Assembly (NCBI GenBank): GCA_943372645.1
Contig: CALRZN010000001.1
Coordinates: forward strand, 1 to 64,000
Direction of reading: 5' to 3'
Source of the DNA: VBWE01 sp943372645
GTDB lineage: Bacteria; Bacteroidota; Bacteroidia; Palsa-965
Length of the DNA stretch: 64,000 nt
Positions 53,943 to 62,616 of this stretch are shown piece after piece. A program made the translations under genes and the position numbers. The notes beneath the pieces are model-generated. The model worked only from the letters and a program-made list of their open reading frames with translations, made no database searches and was not told where the DNA came from. Positions within the stretch are counted from its first letter, which is position 1, and the number at the start of each line of letters is the position of its first letter.

Positions 53943-56900
53943 TTAACGCAGTACAGTGACATGCCCGAGTTTTCGTTCGAGTTTTTCGCCGCCGCAACGG
54001 GTGCGGTACGTCAACCGGTACACATACACATCTTCCTGCACCACGTTACCCATGTATTTTCCGTCCCAGCAGGCACCGAGGCTTTTCGTTTCGTAAAGCA
54101 ACTGGCCCCAGCGGTTAAAAATCTGCAGGTGAATTTCAGTTAAGTCATTTCCTACGGGGCAGAATGTTTCGTTGAGCGCGTTGCCGTTTGGTGTAAACGT
54201 ATTCGGCACCCACACCACACCGCCGCCGAGTTCACCATTTACAAACGTGGTGTCGTAAAGCAGGCAGCCGTTCATATCCACGATTACGGAATACGATCCC
54301 GATTCACTCACCGCGATGGACTGCGTGGTTTCACCGGTTGACCAGGTGTATGATGTTGCATTGGGTACACCGGCATTGAGTTCCAGGTTGGTGGCATTGC
54401 AGATGGAAATACTGTCTGCAAAACCAAGCGGCGCAATTATACCTACGGTTGTGGAATCAGATGCCGAACACATCGAATCGGTTACAGTTACGGAATAAAC
54501 ACCAACCGAGTTCACTGTGATCTGTTGCGTGGTTGCCCCGGTTGACCAGAGGTACGTTAACCCCGGGTTGCCGGCATCAAGCTGCAACTGGTTGCCCGGA
54601 CAAATGGTGGTGTTTGGCTGCAGGTTAACCACCGGGTATGGAATAAACGTTACATCCATCGTGTCATGAATTACGCAGGAGCCGTTGGTAATGGCTACCG
54701 CATAAATACCTGTTGTGAAAACACTGATGGTTTGTGTGGTTGCTCCGGTATTCCAGAGGAACTGCGAACCGGGATTGTCTGCATCCAGCGTCAGCGGCGA
54801 ACCCAGGCACAGTGCCGTGTCATTAAATCCGGACGGTGGCGTTGTGATGGAAACAACAACCGTATCCTGGTCGCTGCAAATACCGTTGCTCACATCCACG
54901 ATGTAGGTACCCGGAGTTGTGACAGTAATGGATTGTGATGTAGCTCCTGTTGACCACGTATATTGCATACCCGGATTCTGTGCATTAAGCACATAGTTGG
55001 GCAGGTTACACAGCACCGTATCCGGACCGAGGTTAACAGACGGAGCCTGCAATACGACAATGGTAAGTTGTGTCGTATCACGAACAATACAGCTTGTGGA
55101 ATCAACGGCAATGAGTGTTACCGTGTAGGTTCCCGGTGTGCTGTAAGGATGGCTTGGTGATGTGGTTGTATCTGTTGGAGAGCCGTCGCCAAAATCCCAG
55201 AGGAAGTCGAGGCCCACGCTGTTGTTTGTAAAGTTCACCGTCGTGTTCGGACAGATCGTATCGTTTGGTGCGGCTGATGCGAGTGCAATTGTACCCGCCA
55301 GCTGGAACGCAATTTTTACAACATACATGTCCCACCCCGATGGACTGGAGCCGTTGTCAAATGCCCAGGTGGGTGTTGTGGCTCCCCCGCTGCCGATGCA
55401 GATGCCCTGGTAAATGGTTCCGTTCGGATCGAAGCGGCTTGTACCGCCGTCTACGTGCCAGCCGTAATAGAATGAACCATAAAGCAGTGCCACCACATCT
55501 TTTTTCAGCACAATAAAATAACACGATCCGCCGCCGCACGCTGCCTGTGTAGTGTAAAGGCCGTTGGTGGTAATCGGGTAACCGCCGGTTGACTGGAACC
55601 CGGACACATAAATATTTTCACAGGTATCAATCATAAATGCTTCCGGTTCGAGGTGGCCGCCGCCGCCATCACCAAACTGCGTTGCAAAAATAGGCGCCGT
55701 TAAAGCGGGGTTGAATTTGGTTACAAAGTTTCCGCTTCCCGGGTTGGCGTATACGCCCAGTGTGATGGGTGTACTGCCGCCTGTTGTTCCATAGAAGTAT
55801 GGATTACCGGCAACGTCAATGTCCATAAAATAATTTACGTCGGCCTGCGGTGTTCCGAAATAGGAAGCTGCAACGAGTCCGTTACCGGCTGCATTAAAAT
55901 GTGCCATGTAACCGTCGCAGGTGCCGCCCTGGTAGGTGGTCTGGTAGGTACCAACTGTAATCGGGAAGTCGGTGCTGGTAGTCGGACCGCACACAAAAAC
56001 TTCGCCGGCCGCATTGTAACGCACACCATACCCCATTTCATTGCCCGATCCGCCGAGGTACGTACTCCACTGCAGGTTTGCGCAATTGGCTGAAAGCCGG
56101 AACACACACGCATCGAACATGCCGTTGTGCGTGGCATCAAAAGCACCTGCTGTAGGGAAGTTGGTGGAGTTCGTAAAGCTTGTTATAATCGGGTTGCCGG
56201 TAGGATCGAGGATAATTTCACCACGCATGCCGTCGTGGCCGTTCATAAACGATGTCCATCCGCCGCCGCCGTCTTCGGTTGATCCGCCCACATATGTAGA
56301 ACCAACTACCGCTGTTCCGGTTGCATTAAATCCCGACACACAGATGTCGGCATTCCCGCCATTGTAGCTGTTATCAAAACACCCCACCGAAGTCGGGTAG
56401 TTGGAAGAGGCGGTACTGCCGAGCACATACAGTTCACCGGCATTGTTGGTGATCAAGCTGTTCGGATAATCGCTGCTGTTACCGCCGATGTACGAACAGA
56501 AGAGCAACGCACCCGCATTGGGTGTCAGTTTTTCAACGGCAATGTCAATACTGCCGCCGAAGGTGGACTGAAATGCACCTACTGTTGTCGGGTAACCGGT
56601 ACCGAAACATTCGCCGCCGGTGTAAATGTTGCCGCCGTTATCGTAGGTTGCACAGTGCCCGTAAGTAGTGGTTGACGAAGGTGAACCGGAATACGAAGCA
56701 CCAACGAGTGTGGGATCAATTACAAGTGCATACTGTTTGTTGTATCCTTTCGGAAACTCAAACGAAACGGTGCGGCCTGTTTTATCAAGAACATATTCGC
56801 AGGGCACTTCAACTTTATTTCCGTTGATTAGCTGGTACGAATACGGACGATCTTCAACAAGTGCACCGGCAGAAGTCGGAATGGTTAACTGCCCGTTTGT

Positions 56901-57533
56901 TACGGTGAGTCCTTCCACACCTTCATAATCCATTCGGATTACAGCAGCGTCGGCTCCGGGTTTTACAACAAAATCATATTTGAACTGGCCTTTGCTGTCG
57001 TAAGCTTCGAGGCTGATGCCGGGATAAAATTCATTATACACCACCCGGTTAAACATACTTACAGCGGGCGACCATTTGCTGCGGTCGTTGCCTTTATAAT
57101 AATTGCGGTACCAGGTTAATTTGTCCATGCCGTCAGGCTGCACAAACGGGTTGGAACCGGTAAAGTTGACGCGGAATGCGTGCATGTCAATTTTCTCGTC
57201 GTACGGAGAATGTTTGAGCGTTTTGCCTTCCTCTACATGTTTTGCTTCGTGAAATGCTTCCAGCTGGTGTTCATTAAAACGGACATAGGTAAAACGTCCT
57301 TTTTCCATAAACAGCCTGACACCGGCACCGGCATCAGCCATAAACATAACCTGTGCGGGCCACTGCTTTTTATTTTCCTCGAACACCACGCCGCCTGCGG
57401 TGGGTGATGTTACAGGGCGCACAGCGGGATAGTTCGGGGTTTGGGCCGCAAGTGTTCCGGTAACCAGGAACAACAACGCTGCGGAACCAAGTGAACGCCA
57501 CCGGGGTGCAAACGAGTTAATGTTCTGTTTCAT
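53943..57533 (-). CDS. Large SBBP-propeller/PKD protein, T9SS type B
   Basis: 1196 aa. Signal peptide MKQNINSFAPRWRSLGSAALLFLVTGTLA. Residues about 45-285 form the N-terminal beta domain that usually precedes SBBP propellers (FEENKKQWPAQVMFMADAGAG ... NEFYPGISLEAYDSKGQFKYDF). About 290-740 holds SBBP-like propeller repeats (CATYDNGGNIYTGG, LITNNAGELYVLGST, VRYNAAGEVFVCG). A PKD domain follows (FLWDFGDGSPTD), then four Ig-like repeats of about 80 residues (YTWSTGATSQSITV, FLWNTGATTQTISV, YLWSTGATTQQITV), and a type B sorting domain (VPNTFTPNGNALNETF ... FNRWGQLLYE). Surface-exposed, function unknown. A promoter-like site lies about 100 nt upstream. Confidence 0.92.
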   Translation of the reverse strand: MKQNINSFAPRWRSLGSAALLFLVTGTLAAQTPNYPAVRPVTSPTAGGVVFEENKKQWPAQVMFMADAGAGVRLFMEKGRFTYVRFNEHQLEAFHEAKHVEEGKTLKHSPYDEKIDMHAFRVNFTGSNPFVQPDGMDKLTWYRNYYKGNDRSKWSPAVSMFNRVVYNEFYPGISLEAYDSKGQFKYDFVVKPGADAAVIRMDYEGVEGLTVTNGQLTIPTSAGALVEDRPYSYQLINGNKVEVPCEYVLDKTGRTVSFEFPKGYNKQYALVIDPTLVGASYSGSPSSTTTYGHCATYDNGGNIYTGGECFGTGYPTTVGAFQSTFGGSIDIAVEKLTPNAGALLFCSYIGGNSSDYPNSLITNNAGELYVLGSTASSNYPTSVGCFDNSYNGGNADICVSGFNATGTAVVGSTYVGGSTEDGGGGWTSFMNGHDGMRGEIILDPTGNPIITSFTNSTNFPTAGAFDATHNGMFDACVFRLSANCANLQWSTYLGGSGNEMGYGVRYNAAGEVFVCGPTTSTDFPITVGTYQTTYQGGTCDGYMAHFNAAGNGLVAASYFGTPQADVNYFMDIDVAGNPYFYGTTGGSTPITLGVYANPGSGNFVTKFNPALTAPIFATQFGDGGGGHLEPEAFMIDTCENIYVSGFQSTGGYPITTNGLYTTQAACGGGSCYFIVLKKDVVALLYGSFYYGWHVDGGTSRFDPNGTIYQGICIGSGGATTPTWAFDNGSSPSGWDMYVVKIAFQLAGTIALASAAPNDTICPNTTVNFTNNSVGLDFLWDFGDGSPTDTTTSPSHPYSTPGTYTVTLIAVDSTSCIVRDTTQLTIVVLQAPSVNLGPDTVLCNLPNYVLNAQNPGMQYTWSTGATSQSITVTTPGTYIVDVSNGICSDQDTVVVSITTPPSGFNDTALCLGSPLTLDADNPGSQFLWNTGATTQTISVFTTGIYAVAITNGSCVIHDTMDVTFIPYPVVNLQPNTTICPGNQLQLDAGNPGLTYLWSTGATTQQITVNSVGVYSVTVTDSMCSASDSTTVGIIAPLGFADSISICNATNLELNAGVPNATSYTWSTGETTQSIAVSESGSYSVIVDMNGCLLYDTTFVNGELGGGVVWVPNTFTPNGNALNETFCPVGNDLTEIHLQIFNRWGQLLYETKSLGACWDGKYMGNVVQEDVYVYRLTYRTRCGGEKLERKLGHVTVLR

Positions 57534-57601
57534 GTCAATACAGAAATTAGTACCTGCAGGGGGAGAAATGCAGATAAGGTTAAATTTTATCAGTTGTGTT
57601 C

Positions 57602-57663
57602 ATGCACCTGCCAGAGTGCATTTCAGGAACAAAAATATACTATTTTACCGATACGGCCGACAA
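57602..57663 (-). promoter_or_regulatory. Promoter and leader hairpin of the 1196-aa protein
   Basis: Minus-strand TTG (57661-57663), a 23-nt spacer and TATTTTTG (57630-57637). Just downstream, ATGCAC (57602-57607) and GTGCAT (57616-57621) form a small hairpin in the leader of about 90 nt. An ATGCAC-type stem also occurs in the leader of the first adhesin. Confidence 0.4.
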
Positions 57664-57753
57664 AAAAAGCGGAATAAAATGTAAATCAACGGGCAACCCA
57701 ACCTTTCGGCGGGAAATTGCGTAGGAGTAATTACAATACTGATTATGAGTCGA

Positions 57754-59019
57754 TTAGGAGATTACAAAACCCACGCTGCGCATATCGTCCCAAAAACCGG
57801 GGTATGATTTTTTAACCACGTGTGGTGTTTCGATTAAAACCTGCTGCCGGATGGCCAGTACCGCCAGCGACATGGCCATGCGGTGGTCTTCGTAGGTATG
57901 AAATGTAAGCTGTTCGTTTGCATTTTCAGTAAACACATCCGCTTCAAACAGGCCCGGTCCGGGTTCTGTAAAATGCGCGCCGATTTTCAGCAGTTCCACC
58001 GTAAGCGCGTTTACACGATCCGTTTCTTTTATTTTCAGCGTATGCACACCTTTAAAAAGCGAAGGCAGTTTTAATGCGGCTGCCACTACTGCTGTGGCCT
58101 GCACGAGGTCAGGGGTATCCGAAAAATCGAAACCGAATTTGCGGGTAGGCAGGTAGGCGGCCTTCCGGATGCGCACGCCCGAACCATCTTCGCTGAATTC
58201 GGAATTCACGCCGAAAAATGTAAACAGGTTTGCAAGTATTGCGTCGCCCTGGAGGCTGTCTTTTTTAAGGTCGTGCAGAAACAGGTCGCAATCATCAGAA
58301 AGTGCAGCCATGGCGTACCAGTATGATGCGGCACTCCAGTCGGGTTCTACGCGTAAGTTTATAATATCGGAAGTACTCGGCAGGTAAGGCTGCTGACTAA
58401 CTGAAATTGCATTTTCTTCATCCTGCCACACGGCATATACGCCGAGTTTTTCCATAATCCGCATGGTCATGCTGATGTAGGGACGCGATGTTACCTCGCC
58501 GTTGAAACGGATCACCAGCCCGTTGTGCAGCACCGGTGCAATCATAAGCAGTGCAGAAACAAACTGGCTGCTTACGCTGCCGTCGAGGTGAATTTCTCCG
58601 CCTTTCAGTTTTGTTCCTTCAATCTGCAGTGGCGGAAAACCTTCTTCGCCGAGGTATTCGATTTTTGCACCGAGCTGGCGCAACGCATCTACGAGGATGT
58701 GAATCGGTCGTTTTTTCATCCGCTCGGTACCCGTAAGCACGCGTTTGCCTTCGCAGGTGGCAAAATAGGCAGTAAGAAAACGCATGGTGGTTCCGGCAGG
58801 ACCGGTATCAAATGTGGCACCTGGTGTTTCATCAGCAGCGGCCTGGTCGAGCAGGCGCTTCAGCGTTACGGTATCTTCTGCGTCTGAAAGGTTATCGATC
58901 CCGAACGGTTCTTCGGCAAGCGCCTGCATAATGAGCAAACGGTTGCTCTCGCTTTTCGAGGCCGGCAGTCGGATTGCCCCGTGCAGGTTCCGGTCGTTTT
59001 TGCTGATGATGTAGTGCAT
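57754..59019 (-). CDS. aroA: 3-phosphoshikimate 1-carboxyvinyltransferase (EPSP synthase)
   Basis: 421 aa from ATG at 59019 (MHYIISKNDRNLHGAIRLPASKSESNR). The shikimate-binding ASKSESNR loop, the PEP/substrate stretch DTGPAGTTMRF, GTERMKKRPIHILVDALRQLGA, the central SSQFVSALLMIAP and the C-terminal KIKETDRVNALTVEL and YEDHRMAMS motifs are all present. It transfers enolpyruvate to shikimate-3-phosphate, the sixth step toward chorismate and aromatic amino acids. It lies 10 bp downstream of aroB on the same strand, so the two shikimate genes are co-transcribed. The longer ORF start upstream overlaps aroB and lacks homology. Confidence 0.95.
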   Translation of the reverse strand: MHYIISKNDRNLHGAIRLPASKSESNRLLIMQALAEEPFGIDNLSDAEDTVTLKRLLDQAAADETPGATFDTGPAGTTMRFLTAYFATCEGKRVLTGTERMKKRPIHILVDALRQLGAKIEYLGEEGFPPLQIEGTKLKGGEIHLDGSVSSQFVSALLMIAPVLHNGLVIRFNGEVTSRPYISMTMRIMEKLGVYAVWQDEENAISVSQQPYLPSTSDIINLRVEPDWSAASYWYAMAALSDDCDLFLHDLKKDSLQGDAILANLFTFFGVNSEFSEDGSGVRIRKAAYLPTRKFGFDFSDTPDLVQATAVVAAALKLPSLFKGVHTLKIKETDRVNALTVELLKIGAHFTEPGPGLFEADVFTENANEQLTFHTYEDHRMAMSLAVLAIRQQVLIETPHVVKKSYPGFWDDMRSVGFVIS

Positions 59020-59029
59020 AGCAGGCAAT

Positions 59030-60127
59030 TTAGGATTCGATAACCGTAGCCGCTTTTTCGCGGTAATAAGCAAGCGCGGCCGATACATCGTCTGCTGCGC
59101 ACACGATGTTGATTACCGGCTCACCGATATTTTTAAGCAACGTAAAATGAATGGCGTTACCGGCATTTTTTTTATCGCGGCGCATCAGTTCAATCAGTCG
59201 GTGATCGGCATCCGCTTCAAGCACAACCGTGGGATACCGGTTCAGCAAAAATTCACATACCGATGCTGCTGTTTCTGCATCCAGCCCGGCATGCTGCTGC
59301 GAAAGAAATGTTTCGCAGATCATACCTACCACCACGGCCTCCCCGTGCAACAGGCTCGCCTGCTGGTTTTCGAGAAACAACGTTTCAACCGCATGACCGA
59401 TGGTGTGTCCGAAATTGAGCGCTTTACGCAGGCCCTGTTCGGTCGGATCGGCTTCGGTAATGTTTGTTTTTATTTCAACCGACCGCTGAATGATGCGCTC
59501 CCACGATGCATGATCGCCGGGATGAATCTGTTTCAGTGCATCCCAGTAAGCCGCATCGGCTATAAGGCCGTGTTTTAATGCTTCCGCATAACCGGACATG
59601 ATCTGCCTTCCGGGAAGCGTTTGCAGAAACGGCGGGTATATAAATACTTCGGCAGGATCGGCAAACAGGCCGATTTCGTTTTTCAGTCCGTCCAGGTCAA
59701 TGCCTGTTTTTCCGCCGGCTGACGCATCAATCTGCGCGAGCAGCGTAGTCGGAAGATTTACAAAATCAATTCCGCGTTTATAGGTAGATGCGATAAAACC
59801 ACCCATATCGGTAATTACCCCGCCGCCGAGATTCAGCAGCAGCGCATGGCGGTCGGCACCGAGTTCGCCGAGCACACGCCACACCTGTGTACAGGTTTCA
59901 ATGGTTTTGTGTTCTTCGCCGCTTTCGAGTTCAATGATTTCCGATTTGGCGAGCGCAGGCACAAGATGAATGAGGCGGGGCAGGCAATGCTGCACCGTAT
60001 TTTCATCAGCGAGCACAAACAGTTTGGGATATTTCTTTTTTTTCAGAAATGCCGCGAGCTTTTCCAGCGCGTGTTCGCCGATGTGAATCGTACAGGCTCC
60101 GGTAACTATGGATTGCGGTGCTGGCAT
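59030..60127 (-). CDS. aroB: 3-dehydroquinate synthase
   Basis: 365 aa from ATG at 60127 (MPAPQSIVTGACTIHIG). NAD- and Zn-dependent conversion of DAHP to 3-dehydroquinate, second step of the shikimate pathway. The NAD-binding/active-site motifs GGGVITDMGGFIASTYKRG and LPTTLLAQIDASAGGKTGID, the metal ligands in EALKHG and NFGHTIGHAVE, and the later HGEAVVVGM are present. First gene of an aroB-aroA unit. The upstream in-frame extension (METRPAFCFF...) has no homology and runs toward a terminator hairpin. Confidence 0.95.
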   Translation of the reverse strand: MPAPQSIVTGACTIHIGEHALEKLAAFLKKKKYPKLFVLADENTVQHCLPRLIHLVPALAKSEIIELESGEEHKTIETCTQVWRVLGELGADRHALLLNLGGGVITDMGGFIASTYKRGIDFVNLPTTLLAQIDASAGGKTGIDLDGLKNEIGLFADPAEVFIYPPFLQTLPGRQIMSGYAEALKHGLIADAAYWDALKQIHPGDHASWERIIQRSVEIKTNITEADPTEQGLRKALNFGHTIGHAVETLFLENQQASLLHGEAVVVGMICETFLSQQHAGLDAETAASVCEFLLNRYPTVVLEADADHRLIELMRRDKKNAGNAIHFTLLKNIGEPVINIVCAADDVSAALAYYREKAATVIES

Positions 60128-60152
60128 AAAAGCAAAGAAACAAAAAGCCGGG

Positions 60153-60168
60153 CGGGTTTCCAAACCCG
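60153..60168 (-). terminator. Terminator between the 60256 gene and aroB
   Basis: CGGGTTT, CC, AAACCCG is a perfect 7-bp stem. On the minus strand it is followed by CCCGGCTTTTTGTTTC, giving a U-rich tail. Confidence 0.6.
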
Positions 60169-60255
60169 GAAGGCGGTGTTTGCGGGATATTAATGGCTAA
60201 ACGAAACAGCGGAAATAAAACCGTACCTGCCCCGGAATACGCGTACCTATTTACC

Positions 60256-61122
60256 TCAGCGCACCACGAATTTTCCGGGCAGACGGCTTCCGTCATGCTG
60301 TTCAATGACAACCGAATACATACCGGGCGGAAAAGCACTGATGTCGAACCGGATTTCGCCTGCTCCTGTGCTGTTTATTTTTCGGGCTGCCAGCTCCTGG
60401 CCAAGCATATTGGTAAAACGGATCGTTCCATCTCCTGCACCTGCAGCAGTGAGGTGGATGAACAATTCATTTTCGGCCGGATTCGGATACAGCAGCAGTT
60501 GCTTGCTGGCAGCCACCGTTTCTGCAATTCCGGAGCACACCTGGAACACAATCGTATCTGCAGTCGTACTCTGGCACGTGAGGAAATCGGTAGTGGTTAC
60601 GGAATACGTTCCGGGCTGTGTAACCTGTATGGACTGCGTGGTATCGCCGGTTGACCAGGAATAGGACGTAGCCGGATTCACAGCAAACAGGGTAACCGTA
60701 TCGCCCACGCAGGCTGTATCGCCGGGCGTTGCAACAATGGTATTGAGCTGTGCAACCTGGGTTACTATAAGTGTATTCGGACTGGTATTGCTGGTATCGG
60801 CCGGATTGGTTGAAATGATACGAACCCGGTACAGGAAACCGAAGTTGGCATTTGCCGGTATCTGCGCAAAAATAACCCCGCTGCTGAACCAGAAAATGGA
60901 ACCGATATTCACCGGGTTTGCAAATGAACCCCAGTTGTCGGAAAGCTGTGCGGTAAAGGTGTTACCGAAATTAAAACTGCCCCCGGAAACCGTAAACGGG
61001 ATGATTACATTGCCACCGGCGCAGGTGGATGTTTGCAAAATGCTGTCGCAGTGCAGCGTGAGTTGTGCGTTTGCAGTGTGCGCGGCAAAAACGAGCAGGA
61101 AGAACAGGTAGATTTTTTTCAT
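60256..61122 (-). CDS. Secreted Ig-like protein with T9SS type A sorting domain
   Basis: 288 aa from ATG at 61122 (MKKIYLFFLLVFAAHTANAQ, signal peptide); the longer ORF start would include the promoter. Residues about 22-125 form a beta-sandwich (GGNVIIPFTVSGGSFNFGNTF), then an Ig-like unit with YSWSTGDTTQSIQVTQPGTY, and a type A sorting domain (LLLYPNPAENELFIHLT ... PPGMYSVVIEQHDGSRLPGKFVVR). A small T9SS cargo protein, function unknown. An exact -7 element lies at 61173-61180, and a terminator separates it from aroB. Confidence 0.9.
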   Translation of the reverse strand: MKKIYLFFLLVFAAHTANAQLTLHCDSILQTSTCAGGNVIIPFTVSGGSFNFGNTFTAQLSDNWGSFANPVNIGSIFWFSSGVIFAQIPANANFGFLYRVRIISTNPADTSNTSPNTLIVTQVAQLNTIVATPGDTACVGDTVTLFAVNPATSYSWSTGDTTQSIQVTQPGTYSVTTTDFLTCQSTTADTIVFQVCSGIAETVAASKQLLLYPNPAENELFIHLTAAGAGDGTIRFTNMLGQELAARKINSTGAGEIRFDISAFPPGMYSVVIEQHDGSRLPGKFVVR

Positions 61123-61172
61123 GGGAAAATGAATGCGGTGTAAATGAATTAACGGGCGGGAGTACTCACTGC

Positions 61173-61180
61173 CAAAGGTA
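61173..61180 (-). promoter_or_regulatory. -7 element of the 60256-61122 gene
   Basis: TACCTTTG on the minus strand, exact consensus, 50 nt before the ATG at 61122. Confidence 0.45.
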
Positions 61181-61352
61181 AAAAAATCTACATACGGACG
61201 CCGCCCGGGTCGCATTTTAAAAAGGGATGATCTTGCTCAGGAAATCAGCGCCGGTTTTCCGCCGATCCCACAAAAAATGCGTTTTCCGGGACAAAAAACC
61301 GGCCGGGATACAGCACGCTTCAGCACGTTTTAGGTAGAGCAAAAGTTTCCCT

Positions 61353-61360
61353 TAACTTTG
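61353..61360 (+). promoter_or_regulatory. -7 element of the proline dehydrogenase promoter
   Basis: TAACTTTG, exact consensus, ending 16 nt before the ATG at 61377; the same -7 sequence is used before the collagen-like gene. Confidence 0.45.
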
Positions 61361-61376
61361 CCCCGAATTACGCCAC

Positions 61377-62540
61377 ATGATTTCATTTGACAATACTGCA
61401 GTTGCCTTCTCGGGCAAAACAGACAAAGACCTGAAGCGTTCGTACTGGCTTTTCCGCCTGATCGGAAATCCGTCGCTGGTAAAAATCGGCTCGGCGCTTA
61501 CCACGTTTGCCATCAAAACGCACCTGCCGATCAGGGGGCTTATCAAAGCTACTATTTTCAGGCAGTTTGTGGGCGGCGAAACCATTGAAGAATGTAACCG
61601 CACCGTGGAAGCACTCGGCAAGTACCGCGTCGGAACCATTCTCGATTATTCGGTAGAGGGCAAAGAGTCGGAACCGGACTTTGATGCCTGCTGCAAAGAA
61701 ACCATTGCCACCATTGACCGTGCAAAAAACGAAGCGCATATTCCGTTCTGTGTATTTAAAGTAACCGGACTTGCGCGTTTTGCTTTGCTTGAAAAAGTGA
61801 CCGCCGGTGAAACACTTACGGAGGCCGAACAAAGCGAATGGATCCGTGTGCAGCAGCGCATTGATGCAATAAGCAGCGCGGCACACGCAGCCGGAAAACC
61901 GCTTTTTATTGATGCCGAAGAAAGCTGGATTCAGAAAGCAATTGACGATGTGGCCGATGCCATGATGGCCAAATACAACCGCGAAAAAGCAATTGTATAC
62001 AACACGTTTCAGCTGTACCGTAAAGACCGCCTCGCGTTTCTGAAACAGTCGTTTGAAAAAGCAACAGCAGCCGGTTACCACCTCGGTGCCAAACTGGTGC
62101 GCGGTGCATACATGGAAAAAGAACGGCAGCGTGCCCAGGAAAAAGGATACCCGTCGCCGATACAGGATACCAAAGCCGACAGCGACCGCGATTACGACCT
62201 GGCACTGCAGTTCTGCACCGATCATGCCGACCGCATTGCACTTTGCGCGGGCACACACAATGAAGCCAGTTCAAAACTGCTGGTGCAACTGATGGCCGAT
62301 AAAAAAATTGATGCCGGTAATAAATACATTTTCTTTTCGCAGCTGCTCGGCATGAGCGATCACATCAGTTTTAACCTTTCTGATGCCGGTTACAATGTGG
62401 CGAAATATGTTCCTTACGGCCCGGTAAAAGAAGTACTCCCCTACCTCATCCGCCGCGCACAGGAAAATACATCTGTAAAAGGACAAACCGGCCGCGAACT
62501 CAGCCTGATTATTAAAGAAAAGCAGCGCCGGAAAAAATAA
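61377..62540 (+). CDS. Proline dehydrogenase (PRODH)
   Basis: 387 aa, FAD-dependent oxidation of proline to pyrroline-5-carboxylate feeding electrons to quinone. It has the TIM-barrel motifs of the family: CVFKVTGLARFALLEK, FIDAEESWIQKAIDD, YNTFQLYRKDRLAFL, KLVRGAYMEKERQRA (substrate-contact region), AGTHNEASS and QLLGMSDHISFNL. It is the single-domain (monofunctional) form; no P5C dehydrogenase follows, so the second step must be encoded elsewhere. A strong terminator follows the stop codon. Monocistronic. Confidence 0.93.
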   Translation: MISFDNTAVAFSGKTDKDLKRSYWLFRLIGNPSLVKIGSALTTFAIKTHLPIRGLIKATIFRQFVGGETIEECNRTVEALGKYRVGTILDYSVEGKESEPDFDACCKETIATIDRAKNEAHIPFCVFKVTGLARFALLEKVTAGETLTEAEQSEWIRVQQRIDAISSAAHAAGKPLFIDAEESWIQKAIDDVADAMMAKYNREKAIVYNTFQLYRKDRLAFLKQSFEKATAAGYHLGAKLVRGAYMEKERQRAQEKGYPSPIQDTKADSDRDYDLALQFCTDHADRIALCAGTHNEASSKLLVQLMADKKIDAGNKYIFFSQLLGMSDHISFNLSDAGYNVAKYVPYGPVKEVLPYLIRRAQENTSVKGQTGRELSLIIKEKQRRKK

Positions 62541-62559
62541 CCGGGGATCTTATAATTAA

Positions 62560-62602
62560 AAAAGCCCGTCTCCTTCGGCTATCGCTCAGGAGACGGGCTT
62601 TT
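62560..62602. terminator. Bidirectional terminator after proline dehydrogenase
   Basis: AAAAGCCCGTCTCCT (62560-62574) pairs perfectly with AGGAGACGGGCTTTT (62588-62602) between two convergent genes. Confidence 0.88.
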
Positions 62603-62616
62603 AATTTATTGTTCGT